Shown: positions 35,699 to 46,599 of the stretch, one piece after another
Numbering within the stretch: position 1 is the first letter of the stretch
Layout of the letters: every line of letters begins with the position of its first letter
Assembly (NCBI GenBank): GCA_021234155.1
Contig: JAJEKV010000015.1
Span: forward strand, 4,907,194 to 4,971,193
Reading direction: 5' to 3'
Length of the DNA stretch: 64,000 nucleotides
DNA from: Isoetes taiwanensis
Lineage: Eukaryota; Streptophyta; Lycopodiopsida; Isoetales; Isoetaceae
Notes under the pieces: generated by a model
What the model was told of the DNA's origin: nothing
The model's input: the letters and a program-made list of their open reading frames with translations, nothing else
The model's database searches: none
Program-made: the position numbers and the translations under genes

Positions 35699-35703
35699 AA
35701 TTC
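35699..35703. repeat. Target-site duplication AATTC, right copy
   Basis: Identical to 22497-22501 and placed directly after the LTR end. Confidence 0.9.
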
Positions 35704-37386
35704 AGTCATCTTTTCTTCTCATGTTTATCAATCTTCAATTCTTTTAGCCCCCAAGAAAGTCAACTTTAAACTCCAAAGCATTCTTTGTAGGTTTATTGCT
35801 AATGGGGGAACTAATAGAATTTGGATTCCTGTGGCTATGAAAGAATGCATGAAGAATAAGAAAAATGGTGGCTTGGGAATCATAGATATTGAGAAGCAGA
35901 GTATGGCCTTGGCAGCTAAATATATTTACAGGGCTGCTTTAATAAGATCAATCATCCTGTATCTTGCCTTGTTCGGTACTATTTATCTAGATGCAAGCCT
36001 TTTGGCTGAAGAAATGTCAAGATGCAGTTGCCTGATAGTCTTTTCTTTTACTTTAAGGTTTCAAACAATATTCCTGGCATCATCAAAAAGTGGATCAAGG
36101 CTTGGAAAGCGGTTTACAAGATGTATGATTGGAAAGAAGGGCTCTCCAAAGACCAATCTATTTTCTGGAACCCTTCTCTGATTTTAAATAATCCCAACAT
36201 GTGCTTAGCCATGAATTTTCCTTCTCAATGTAGAAAGTGGTCAGACATGGGTATTACTTATATTTCTCACCTTTTTAATGATTTTGGTTTCATTGAGTTT
36301 CATGATTCAGTTCTAGCTGATTTGGATGAGGAGAATGAAAGATTATGTAATGCTATCAAGGCGTGCTTAAGTCAGGGTATTTGGCATAATGAAGATATCT
36401 AGTGGCATTACAAGGGAAAAATTTACTATAAAGTCAGCCTGATCTACATGTTTCTGACAAGAAGTTATACCCTCTCTTTACGTACTAAGTGGGATATTTC
36501 AGTTGACAGATGTTCTGCAAGTTTGAGATTCATGTGGAATTCCCCTATAAATCCTAAGATCAAATCTTTCATCTGGCAGCTCTGGCACAAGGCTCTGGCT
36601 ACTAATTCCAAGAGATTTAGATTAAATATGGCTTCTTCTAATTTGTGTGAGATGTTTGCAGGAGCCTGAAGATGAAGATCACCTTTTTAAGAATTGCCTT
36701 TGGTCAGACTGGGTTTTAGAGTTGGCAGCTATTGAATTCAATATCCCTGATCTTTCTGAAACTGCCTTGGTTGATATATTGTTTCCCCATAATCCCAGGG
36801 ATTGGAGAATATATATCCTCCTCTGGAGAATGTGGAAAGCTAGAAACACTCTCATTTTCAATGAGGAGATTGTTTGGCCTAAGGCTGTCATTGACAGTCA
36901 AAATTTGATATCAAATGGATTAATGAGATATTTGATTAACTTATACATCTCTTCTTTGGTTTTTCAGGTAACATCTTGGTGGGACAAAAGAAGCTGAAAT
37001 GGGATCGAATTAATCTTATGATTAATTCTATGTGGCTAGACCAATTCGGGGCCAATTCGACGGCATACCATGGAGATCAATGCCGATGCGACTGCTCATG
37101 CATCCAAAATTTCGACTTCAGAAGAATTCTGATTTGTGAAGCTGTAGATCATACCGGGCGATTCAATCCAGCTAAATTCCAAACCTGCAATTGTCTCTAT
37201 TGCTCTTTCTGCTCGATCTCTAGAGGGTTAGGGCGAAAATGATAACTTTATGGGATAATTCTGAACTACAATCCCACATATATTTCGGTCTAAGAGAATG
37301 CATACTTATATTATTTGCATTCTCAAACTTTTTGTACTCATTTTCTCTATATAAATATACATATACATAGCCTTCAATAAAAAAAA
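35704..37386 (+). mobile_element. LINE-2, right part: RT C-terminus, zf-RVT, poly(A)
   Basis: The LINE-2 frame resumes with the segment that follows NGRAILANS at 22500. Here one reads VIFSSHVYQSS and LLAPKKVNFKLQSILCRFIA (35705-35799), the typical L1 RT C-terminal motif. Broken frames then include GGLGIIDIEKQSMALAAKYI (near 35870), FIWQLWHKALATN (36574-36605) and the zinc-binding (zf-RVT) Cys/His region EDEDHLFKNCLW (36665-36703), ending RDWRIYILLWRMWKARNTLI. After a 3' UTR of ~390 bp the A tail is at 37379-37386, directly before the 16-bp duplication. Confidence 0.88.
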
Positions 37387-37402
37387 GAGAGCAGGATGTG
37401 CC
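37387..37402. repeat. Right target-site duplication of LINE-2
   Basis: GAGAGCAGGATGTGCC, matching 18375-18390 in 15 of 16 positions. Confidence 0.85.
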
Positions 37403-37770
37403 ACGTGGATTGTGTTTTTGTCCTTGCTGCCTAGATGCCGAGGTAGAACACGAACGACATGCTCTTCTTCATTGCTCAGCTTTTGACTACTTAAGAGCAC
37501 AGCATGATATTAGTTGCAATTCTTTTCACGATCTTTTGAATTTACCAGTTATAAAACTTGGTATGTATCTTCAAGATTATGACAGGTCAAAGAAAGAGCT
37601 ACTGGATCTTTACGACATGGCAAGTGACCTTGATGTGTAAGGTCTAGTTTTGTTATTTTTCCTTTTCTAGTTTATCAAAAAACATGCATGTAACTTTTTC
37701 TCATCTATGGACCTGAAGGTCTAACAGACGTGATTTATCCAATACAATATAATGCAATACAATAATATAT
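37387..37770 (+). mobile_element. LINE-1, right part: zinc-binding tail and 3' end
   Basis: The frame 37398-37640 reads CFCPCCLDAEVEHERHALLH with C/H spacing like the Cys-Cys-His-Cys tail of LINE ORF2. It ends SDLDV at 37640. It completes the ORF cut at 18390, where ESRMC is followed by the insertion. A 3' UTR then leads to GATTTATCCAATACAATATA and further ATACAAT-like repeats (37731-37765), a probable simple-repeat tail. The exact end is not fixed. Confidence 0.78.
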
Positions 37771-40746
37771 ATCTATGATGGGCTTTTCATTAGTATGTTG
37801 TTGATGATGCATTTTATGACACCTTATAGTAGAATGCTGATGGTGGAAAATGCGTTTCAATACATCAGAAGGTTTTGGGGAGGATTGCAGCTGGTTCTTG
37901 GAATTGAAGGTTTTAGAGATTCTAGAGCCTAGTTGCACTCAACCAACGCGACCAAACAACATGCTGAAAAAAGAGGCAGAAAAACAGGAAATTAAATGTC
38001 TAAGAGAATTAAGATTACAATGTCACCACTCAAGAATCACAAAGGAAAAAGAAAAATCCGCAGGCGATGGGGAGCAAGAGACCAAGGCACATCCAAACTA
38101 CCAAGAATACTAAAAAGAATATTACGATATCCTGCAAAGTTGCTAACATGAACTATCATAAGCTTAACGACTCAAAACTTTGTTGAAAGGAACCAATCGT
38201 AGAGCATCTCACAAAAATGAAATAAAAGTGCAAGGGAAGGAACGGCAAACTAGAAAAGATCATGATGCAGGGAAAAACTATAAAAGGAGAAGAGAGAGGT
38301 GAACAAACACAGCAAGGAAAATCAAGGAAGTAATACAAAACCTAATCAAGGGAGCTCATGGAAGAGCTAGAAGGATAACAGACAAGACAAGATTACAGCA
38401 ACCAGAAAAGCACAACATATCTAGGCATAAGGGCCAATGATGCAAATCTAGATTCTCTAAGGACATAAGCACCTAGAAAGCCCAACATAGCTCGGCACAA
38501 AGGTCAATTATTCAAATCTAAACTAAGTCCCCGGCACGGTCAACAAGCACTATCACGACCCTCTACAACTGATTTCCCACATAAGGCAATTGTTAAACCT
38601 CCCTTGTCAGCCCATGATCTATAGCAAAACTTACAACTTCAACCACTAATGTTGCACCTATAATATATAGTAATCTTGGATTTTCAAATAAGCTCAACTA
38701 GATACATCCTACTCAATCAAATAGGAACGAAACCCATACAACTACCACCAACTCAAGACGCTTGTAAGAAGATACATTGTAAAACTTCCAAAAATTCAAG
38801 CGTACTGCCATTTAAACAACTATGAAACCTGCACAAGGATGAAAGTGTGATGTACAATGTAGAATACTTGCGCCAAGTAGATCCTCGAGATGAACTGTCA
38901 GAACTCCAAATGTCATGAACTACTGAAAAAACAAACTCCCATTTCAATAGAACTGTCGTAACTACAAGACTATACATTCTTCGTTGCAAGGTTATAATTA
39001 ACCACTAGATCGAACAACCAAATCAAACCCTACAAGAAACTGAGCAGACCATTGACAATTGGAAAGAAACTAGGAATAGAATGAAAAAAGCAACAGCTTC
39101 AATGGCATAACTAAATGATGTCAACTCAACTCACACCGCAAATGGTGGGGACCCATGAACAGGCAAGGACAAATCAAGACACGTACAACTCCGGGGGGAG
39201 CTACGAGTACATACAACCTCAATGTTCAGGTTAGAGGATCTTTTACTAGAAAACAATCTAAAATAAAAACTCGCCTGGACTATAACTCAAATAAACATAC
39301 GTGGTCATAAACCTCCAGAGCCAGAACTCGCCAAACCTAACCAAGCCACTAGAATAGACATAATGCAACTAAGGGCACAAAGTTAGCAATTAGCAATCCA
39401 CAACTTATACAGGTTCGCACCACAAACTAAACTTGAGAACCTCGACAACAAGTTGCATGTCCAATCATATGTCTCAAAACATTGCTAGAGGAAGCAACTA
39501 CCCCAAACTAGCATGATAATATCAACTTCAACACTCAATACTTTCCAACCTAGCATTTACTAGAAAACAATTCCACAGGGCATTCAACTATCTGGAATGT
39601 CACCTATAACACCTCGTAGAAACCATAGAAGCGCATATCTCCGGCTATAACTCATAGAAAAGAATAGAATGGGAGGAACTACAAGCTAACCAAATATCAT
39701 GAAAAAATTGAAATCCCAAACTAAATGAAAAGATATTGAATGTGCACCAACATTCAAATATAAAAAAGATGGTAAAACTCTCACAAACTCTAAACTATAA
39801 AATCAGACTCATTTGCCTTTTAATACAAATGATTATAAAAGGATTAGGGTCTACTTATAGATGCGTATTGAAAGGCCTCCCAAAGGCGAGGGTTGTCATG
39901 AGCGCATATGACTAATAAGCTAGCAGCTCAAACATTGTAACAAACTCAAAAGAAACAAAAGACAAGCTATTAGGAAGAAAAATGCACTAAGCAAATAGCT
40001 AAATGGGTCCCTTTAGAAACCATCACAAAACAAAAATGAGCATGCACAAAATGCTAATGATGAGCTAATCTAGAAATACTTGATACATGCATTTCCATGG
40101 ACCTGCAAAGCTTGGCGAAGAGTAAAGCCATAAACAAAGAACCAAGATCACGTTAGGCCAAAATTGAAGTAAAGGTTGACAAAAGGATAATCTACTAATG
40201 TAGACTTAAATGGGAACTAGAGCACAAGGTGGGAATCCAAAGAAACGCAAATAGCACCCTGAAAATCAAGCAACCACAACCTTCTACACCACAACTTATT
40301 CAAATTTGCAACACAAACTACACTTATAAACCCAAAACATGCAACTCGAGACCTTGTACTCTGGCAACATGAAACTCCCCTAGCACTCTAAGCAATAACA
40401 AACTCCCGCTACCCAACAACTCCACGCTAAAACAAAACCGCACCACAAACTAAGCTTAATCCATAAGAACTGACGTTAGTGAGAAATAAATCTCCTAAAT
40501 AATTATGCTCATCTCAACTTCAAAACTTCGAAAAACAATAGTCTCTGGAACACTAGAACACCTCCAACCTAGTTAATCTAAACTTCAGGATTTCCAAACT
40601 AGCATTCTCAACAAAATCTTCAACTTAGCAAAATATTCAATAACATTGTAACTAGCTCTAGAAGATATACAATACATATGTGCTGCCAACCGCAGTTAAT
40701 CAATCTCAAGTTCCAAACCCAATACCAAAAATCCAAACAAAGGCCA

Positions 40747-40903
40747 ACCCAAAACTACATAATTCAAAATGCGGAGAGAGGAGCAAACTCCACACTCCAC
40801 GGCGAAGAGCAAACTCCACAAACCCAAAACTACATAATTCGAAAAGCACAGAGAAGAGCAAACTCCACACTCCACGGCGAAGAGCAAACTCCACACTCCA
40901 CGG
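40747..40903. repeat. Short tandem repeat, ~75-bp unit, two copies
   Basis: The unit begins ACCCAAAACTACATAATTC and contains GAGCAAACTCCACACTCCAC. Copies start at 40747 and 40822. An inner word, CTCCACACTCCACGGC, appears three times, the last copy having an extra partial unit. Confidence 0.85.
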
Positions 40904-43170
40904 CTTAAAATGGGAAAGGTTGAAAAAGAGCAAAGCTCCAAGTTAGAAAAATACCTCAACTACAAATACCAATCAAAACCTAAAGCCACGAAGATGTATC
41001 ACCTCAATTCGTACAATGACCATATAATGTAGAACAAGGCCAATTCTGATTGTAGAAAAGGGTCCACTATCGAAAGCTTGCTGGGGACTAAACTAACTAA
41101 AATGTAGAACAAGGCCATTTATGATTATGAACCAGGCACTGCTGCATAAAGCTTGTTGGCGAACCAAGCCATACTCTTCCCTCGCTCAACCTAGCCAATA
41201 TACCATAAACTGATAAACAGGTTGAAATAATATTGTTGAAATAATATTGGAACCAAAACAAATACATATGCAAATAGCAAATGCCTAAAAAATGTAGTAC
41301 AAGTAAAACATCCAACTAATGCAATTAGATGAGAACCAACTCAGAACGTTTTAACAAAATGCACGAGTGGCCCATTCAAACTAAGGTTAAAAAGTATCAA
41401 ATGCTTGAATGAGGCCTTAGAGAAAGAGGGCAGATTCACATCAAGTGTATCCAAATATATAATATGAACAACTCTGGAAATGCAACGAATGAATTTGACC
41501 AGCCTAAGGAATCTACTATGAAATTCAACATTAAAAGGGTCAACATAAGGACTCAAATATCAAATGTGGATAACCTTAAAAGAGACTTATCCACTTGTAG
41601 AGGTAGGAAGTCGCAAAACCAGCGGTAGGAGGTCGGTCAAAGAACCACAAACAAGTCTTCCAGCTTGCTCAAAGAAATGCATCCTAAAGCAATTTGCAAT
41701 GCAGATGCGGGCTCAACACCTACTCCAAAGGCGAACTGACTTAAACAGATCTGGATCATGCAGGATATATAAAATAGGACTGCTGCACCTACCTTCCCAT
41801 GAACCAATAATCTTACCGGAGAAGCTTAGATAGAATCTCAACTCATAGAAAGAGGCTGCAACTAGCAAAACTTTGGTGGATATATGTTCAACCCCTACCT
41901 TCTAAACATGAATCTTCACCACTATAACAATGAAGCTAAGACAAAAAATAAGTTCATGTCTGTAGTGGCTGTAGTGCAGAGGAGGTAGAACTTACAGATT
42001 AAGGAATACAATCACTACAAGAAAGTCTGCCATGAAGTCTTTCAAAAAACTGCAACAAACGCTCCAGACTCTTACATTATGAGCAGGTAACTTGGTGGAC
42101 CACAAGGAAGGTAGAACAAAAGAATACTAAAACGCAGTTTGAAGGGCAAGGAAACAAAGTAAAGATCAAGCCAACTGTAAAAGAGAGTTAGGTAGGAAAC
42201 TCCTGAATGGACTTAGTTAGGCAAGACAGGCCTAGAAGCCAACGACCTCTGCATCCCTCTGCATCCATGTTTCCAATCAAAATGAATAAAAATAAAGTGA
42301 AGACTTACGACTTAATCTACAATCACAGCAAAAGCATCTCCGAATCAACATCCAAAATAATGTCCGTGAAATGACACGTCCAGGAGATGCCGAAGTTGAG
42401 CCCATCTCCAGTGCTTTGTGAGCTTCAAAATGAAATTACGAAGGGATGCTGGCCACGAACTTGCAGAACGCCCGAGAAAATCAACCAATATAGCCTGCCA
42501 CGCACCCTCTGCTGTAAATAAATTACACATTTCAGAACATCCAATCTGCGTCACTACTGCGGGCACACCGAATGGGGGAAACATAAACACAGAAGCGAGT
42601 CATGGTGCGAATCTACGGTGTAGTGAAACACAATTAGGAAAATCAGCAAGTATAGGAAAAAACATATCCAGAAGCCCTGAAACGCAGCTATCTAATACCC
42701 CATCCAACAAGCATACAGTCTGGAAAAACATCAAATGGCTACGAAGCTCTAAACTCTATGCCACAAGCACAACCCAGAAGATTGGAAACCATCCAGAAGA
42801 CATCCAAAACGACATCCCAGAGAAACCCATCCAGCAACAGAGCTCGGCCCGGTTAGACCTATCCAGCAAGCGAACCCTTGAATTTCAGACTTCTCACATG
42901 AAAAGGCATCAGAGGTTAACCTAGCAACAGAGAAAACCGAGAAGAAACATGAAAAGAGTAAAACAAAATAAACGAAATAACCCCGCGGCCGAAACTAGAA
43001 CGCTGGAGATAAAATAAACGACACAACACTATTAAGCCCTTCGGCCGGAACTCTATAGCCAGAGAGCCCGCCATGGAGGGAAGCGCATAAGGACACCAAT
43101 AGACTAAATGGACTAATCAAAGACAAACTCGAAAAGGGCAAGCAAACGCAGAAAAGGGGCGAAAGGGGCG

Positions 43171-43201
43171 GGAGGGTGGGGCAAGCGACCACAAAGGGGA
43201 A
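43171..43201. repeat. Direct repeat with G-rich core, copy 1
   Basis: Starts GGAGGGTGGGGCAAGCGACC and runs on through ACAAAGGGGAA. It is repeated exactly at 43772-43802, 601 bp away. The G-rich core with flanking runs (43156-43181) fits a G-quadruplex. Confidence 0.85.
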
Positions 43202-43771
43202 TGAATGAGCCATGTGGCCCTCCCCTTTATTTCCAAAATAGCAGTACAATAATTTTTCACTTCTAATAATCCCTCATGCACACCGGCCTTTTTGGGCATA
43301 CAAAAGGTGTCAAAGCACCACAAAGGATTCAAAACTCAAAATAAGTTCATAAGATTCATAGGCCTTCGTTGTAATGTCCAACACGACCCCAACATGCCAA
43401 GATTCTCGCAAAACTCGCAAATGACATTTCCACATCCATCCTGAGCAAATCTGCAAAAGGAACAAAGGAACTCCTGGTACGAGGACCCCAATTCTGGCAC
43501 AAAGGCCGCCACATCTTCGGCACACGAGGGCCCACCACCATGGTGCAAGGGCCCTCAACATCGCCTCCACTTAAATCCCAACATTCAAGACATAAGAGTT
43601 GCCCCAACAACAATGCTTGGCATGAGCACATCCAGCCCATTGTACAAGATACCATTGCAAGATCAAGTCGTCAAACAATGAGCGAATCAACATGAAAAAC
43701 TAAGACGTTGACTACAAAAGAACTTCAATAACAAAAGGTTATAACGTAGGGCTAAAACTAAAGGGCGGGGG

Positions 43772-43802
43772 GGAGGGTGGGGCAAGCGACCACAAAGGGG
43801 AA
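43772..43802. repeat. Direct repeat with G-rich core, copy 2
   Basis: Second copy of the 31-bp repeat. Here the G runs extend over 43763-43782 (four runs of three or more G). Confidence 0.85.
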
Positions 43803-43844
43803 GGCTCAAAGACAGCTGATGAAAATGAGAGGAATGCAACAAGG

Positions 43845-43853
43845 CTATAAATA
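43845..43853 (+). promoter_or_regulatory. TATA box
   Basis: CTATAAATA, a good plant TATA consensus, lies 34 bp before a strong hairpin. A transcript from it would start near 43875-43885. No coding frame longer than ~60 codons follows before 44400, so any product is non-coding or has a long leader. Confidence 0.45.
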
Positions 43854-43886
43854 CTCCAAAGGGACCCTCTCAACTAGCCTCAAGAA

Positions 43887-43925
43887 GCGGATTTATCTGC
43901 TAATTTCAAAACGCAGATAAATCGC
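43887..43925 (+). other. 13-bp stem hairpin downstream of the TATA box
   Basis: GCGGATTTATCTGC (43887-43900) pairs with GCAGATAAATCGC (43913-43925) with a single bulged G and a 12-base loop. It would sit at the very 5' end of a transcript from the TATA box. Confidence 0.7.
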
Positions 43926-44492
43926 ACTGATGGTTTTAGGAATGGAAACTTGGAGAGTGGTCGAATATGCCTTTGTTCTCTCGTCGGTTCTTCAAAGGCA
44001 ATACAGTTGCTATTTCTGACGATGTTTTAGTTGGCATAGAGCATTTCGATTGAAGGCATATTCTTCAGGAGATAAAGCGGCTGCCTTTTTTCAGGGTTCT
44101 TAGCCGTCGGTTCTTTTTTCAGCCTTTTTTCATGGTTCTGAAGCCATAATGAAGTTCTAAAGCCATAGATATGCCATAGATTTTTCAGGGTTCTGAAGCC
44201 ATAGATATGCTTGTATCGTGGCGGTAGAGGTTTGATTAAACAGATTCGTTAAAATAAGAAGATACAGCGAACAGAAAATGATTTTCGGCTTCTCAGTTGT
44301 TGTTGGACAAATCATCATTAAAAGAGCAAGAAGCTTCTGCCGTTGAAGGTTTTCGGTTGCTTTCTTGTAGGTGATCTCATAGCCAGTTAGATTTGTGAAG
44401 ATTTGTGAAGATTTGTGTCGGTGAAGAATTTGTGCAGGTGATTGCAGTTACTTTAGAATCTATCCTTCTGTTGTTAATGAGTCATTTATTTT
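43926..44492. other. No recognisable gene
   Basis: T-rich sequence with a short repeated word (GTTCTGAAGCCATA at 44128 and 44190, with related copies between). It looks like untranslated leader DNA. Confidence 0.45.
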
Positions 44493-45227
44493 TTGATGGA
44501 TGGCAAACTTTATTAAAACTCCAAGCCAAAAGCCAGATATACAAATGCACAGACAGGAATAAAATCTCAGAGGATAATCATGATCCACTGAGTAGAACCA
44601 CCAGCATATGCATAAGACAACACACTCAGATGAAACTCAAATATCAATTGTGCTTGGCAGGAGCAAACGAAGAGCAATGATAGGCCTTAGCAATTCTAGC
44701 TTGTGCGTCCTGGAGGTCAACTGCAGGAGGAAAATCCAAACCCTAAAAGACACACAATCTCCTGCACTTCTAGATGGACTACAACAACCATCCTGATGCT
44801 AAATGAAATGCTTGGCTCTGCAACTATTCCAAGTATCCGGATAAATAGCCAGGAGCACTTGCTGACTTGTCAATGTCACATAAAAAAGAGAAAAGCATCC
44901 AAGACCAAACAGGCTGGAGATGATCACATAAAAAGAAATAATGCTCAATAGTCTCGTCCCTTTGCTTGCACAGTGGGCAGAATGCTGACACTCGAGGATC
45001 AAATCTGTGGACAAGCGCATTTACACGAGGGCATCTATGAAGAATCTGCCACCAAAGCACAGCCACCTTAGGATGAAGTAGTTTATCCCAAGCCCAAGTC
45101 CACATATGTCTCCAACTAGGAGGTGGGAGCTGAAGGGACCACTTGGTGGATGGCAGAAGGATAACACCATTGACAAGCAGCCTATACATAGAGTTCACAA
45201 TCCTATGCTCATGAACACTCTGGTGGG
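44493..45227 (-). mobile_element. LINE 3' fragment with zf-RVT domain
   Basis: Minus-strand ORF2 C-terminus. One frame reads HPKVAVLWWQILHRCPRVNA and then FCPLCKQRDETIEHYFFLC, a zf-RVT zinc-binding domain with C-x2-C and H-x5-C spacing (about 45070-44880). Downstream in its direction come a 3' UTR, AATAAAG and an A-rich end at ~44493. The 3' end matches the LINE at 181-594. Its upstream side is cut by the LTR beginning at 45228. Confidence 0.85.
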
Positions 45228-46550
45228 TGTGACGTTCCAGCATAACATACGATCCAAATACATATATTATACTGCCACGTCACACGTACATGTCATCACG
45301 ACAAGTATTTGAGAGCCGTAAAGGGTTGCACCTAGGGGGCAACCTCGTAGGTTGCACATGTATATTTAACATATGCAATTAAAACCCCCTTTGCCAAGTG
45401 GCACTACCCCATTTGGCCCCTTCTAACCTAACCTTTAAAGTTCATATATAAGGAACTAAAGGAAAAACCCTAAACCTTTCTCCTTTTGCATTTTGGGCTC
45501 CACTGAGCCATTCCGGCTAAAGCAAGCTGCCATTCTGCATTGCCAGGCGCCGCTGAGCCACCTTTGCACATTAGATTCATCAAGGGCAGCTGTCTTCATC
45601 AACCACGAGAGCATGGACGCAATCCGGGGAGCTGGAACAAGTCAAGGATCATGTAACTCACGATTCTATTGTGCAAAGCCGCCTCTTAACCCAGCAATGA
45701 GTTAGAATAGTATGTTAGATCAGTCCTATCAGCCTTGTAGATCCTAAGATCACCAGCCGTAACGAAAGAACCTAATCTTATAAGTTTAGGTAAGATAGAT
45801 TAGATCTTATTCAGTATTTCAGTTCTTTGATGTTGATGATGTTCCATTCTATGCTCTCCTGTGTATGTGGGAAGGGGGGGTAGAGACCCTGAAACCTTCA
45901 GTAGCAGATGATTCTAGATAACCTCATTAATTCCCAATTAATGCTGTCCGTGTACAAGAGCCCGCCTAGTTGTGGGTAGCGGGGCTAGACCGGTGGAATA
46001 AGGGGGACTTGTCCCATCACTAATTGATCCCTCTGGTATGTAAAGCCTACCGGGGATCTAAGCTGGCTAGGCTTAATGGTTTGCCACTGCGTGTGGGCAA
46101 GGCATGAGCTCGATACCTCTTGGGTGATGCATCACCTTCAATGAGGTTCAAGTCGAATACGGGCAGTGGCCCTCTAGCCGCCTGTGATGGGCATGCATGC
46201 CTCTAGAGGGGAGGAGACTCTCCTCCTGCCTCATCGGGACTGGGGAGATGCAACCCAGCAGTAGCCCTTTTGGCTACGCACCCGGCAGGCTATGGTCCAG
46301 TCCCAAGACTCTTCAACCTACTCTGCAAAGTGTGCAAGGGAGGGGCGGATGGAGTGGACTACCCAACGACAATGTTCCTATGCCAGCCCAATCCATTCTT
46401 ATGAATTCGGTCTGCAATGACTTCTGGAGGCCCAAGCCGTCAGTCCACACCTTGGAGTCTGAGCCCTTGGGTAGGATCCCCCATGTGATGATGATGTTAT
46501 TGATGTGCTGTTACATGTATGTTATGATGTAGTCACCCTTTGAGGTGACT
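45228..46550 (+). mobile_element. Diverged solo/truncated LTR related to the 22.5-35.7 kb chromovirus
   Basis: It starts TGTGACGTTC exactly like the chromovirus LTR and shares ordered words in the same orientation as that element's minus strand: CTAGGGGGCAACC, GGGGTAGAGACCCT, CTACCGGGGATC, GCAAGGCATGAGCTCGA, GAATACGGGC and GGAGGGGCGGATGGAGTGGA. Homology fades near 46510-46550. No internal domains follow, so it is a solo LTR or a truncated copy. It interrupts the LINE at 44493-45227. Frames inside it are not genes. Confidence 0.75.
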
Positions 46551-46599
46551 TTGTTGATATATTGATGTCATAATATAATACCTTATGAATTATACCAAT

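Larger units (their letters stand above)
37771..43700. other. Unannotated A/C-biased region
   Basis: For about 5.5 kb the plus strand is clearly rich in A and C and poor in G and T. No convincing coding frame exists. The 168-codon plus frame 42418-42924 reflects composition. Minus-strand frames at 43336-43655 have several Cys residues (FLCSFCRFAQDGCGNVICEF) but no family match that I know. The minus strand would be T/G-rich like plant intronic or untranslated RNA, so a long minus-strand transcript is one reading. Confidence 0.45.

Noticed and set aside
42418-42924. 168-codon plus-strand ORF
   Set aside because: Low G/T content removes stops in this frame; no domain or conserved motif.
43310-43655. 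Cys-rich minus-strand frames as a zinc-finger gene
   Set aside because: Cys spacing does not match a family I know, three frames overlap, and no start or splice context supports one.
46197-46532. 111-codon plus-strand ORF
   Set aside because: It lies wholly within the LTR-related sequence and matches non-coding LTR DNA.
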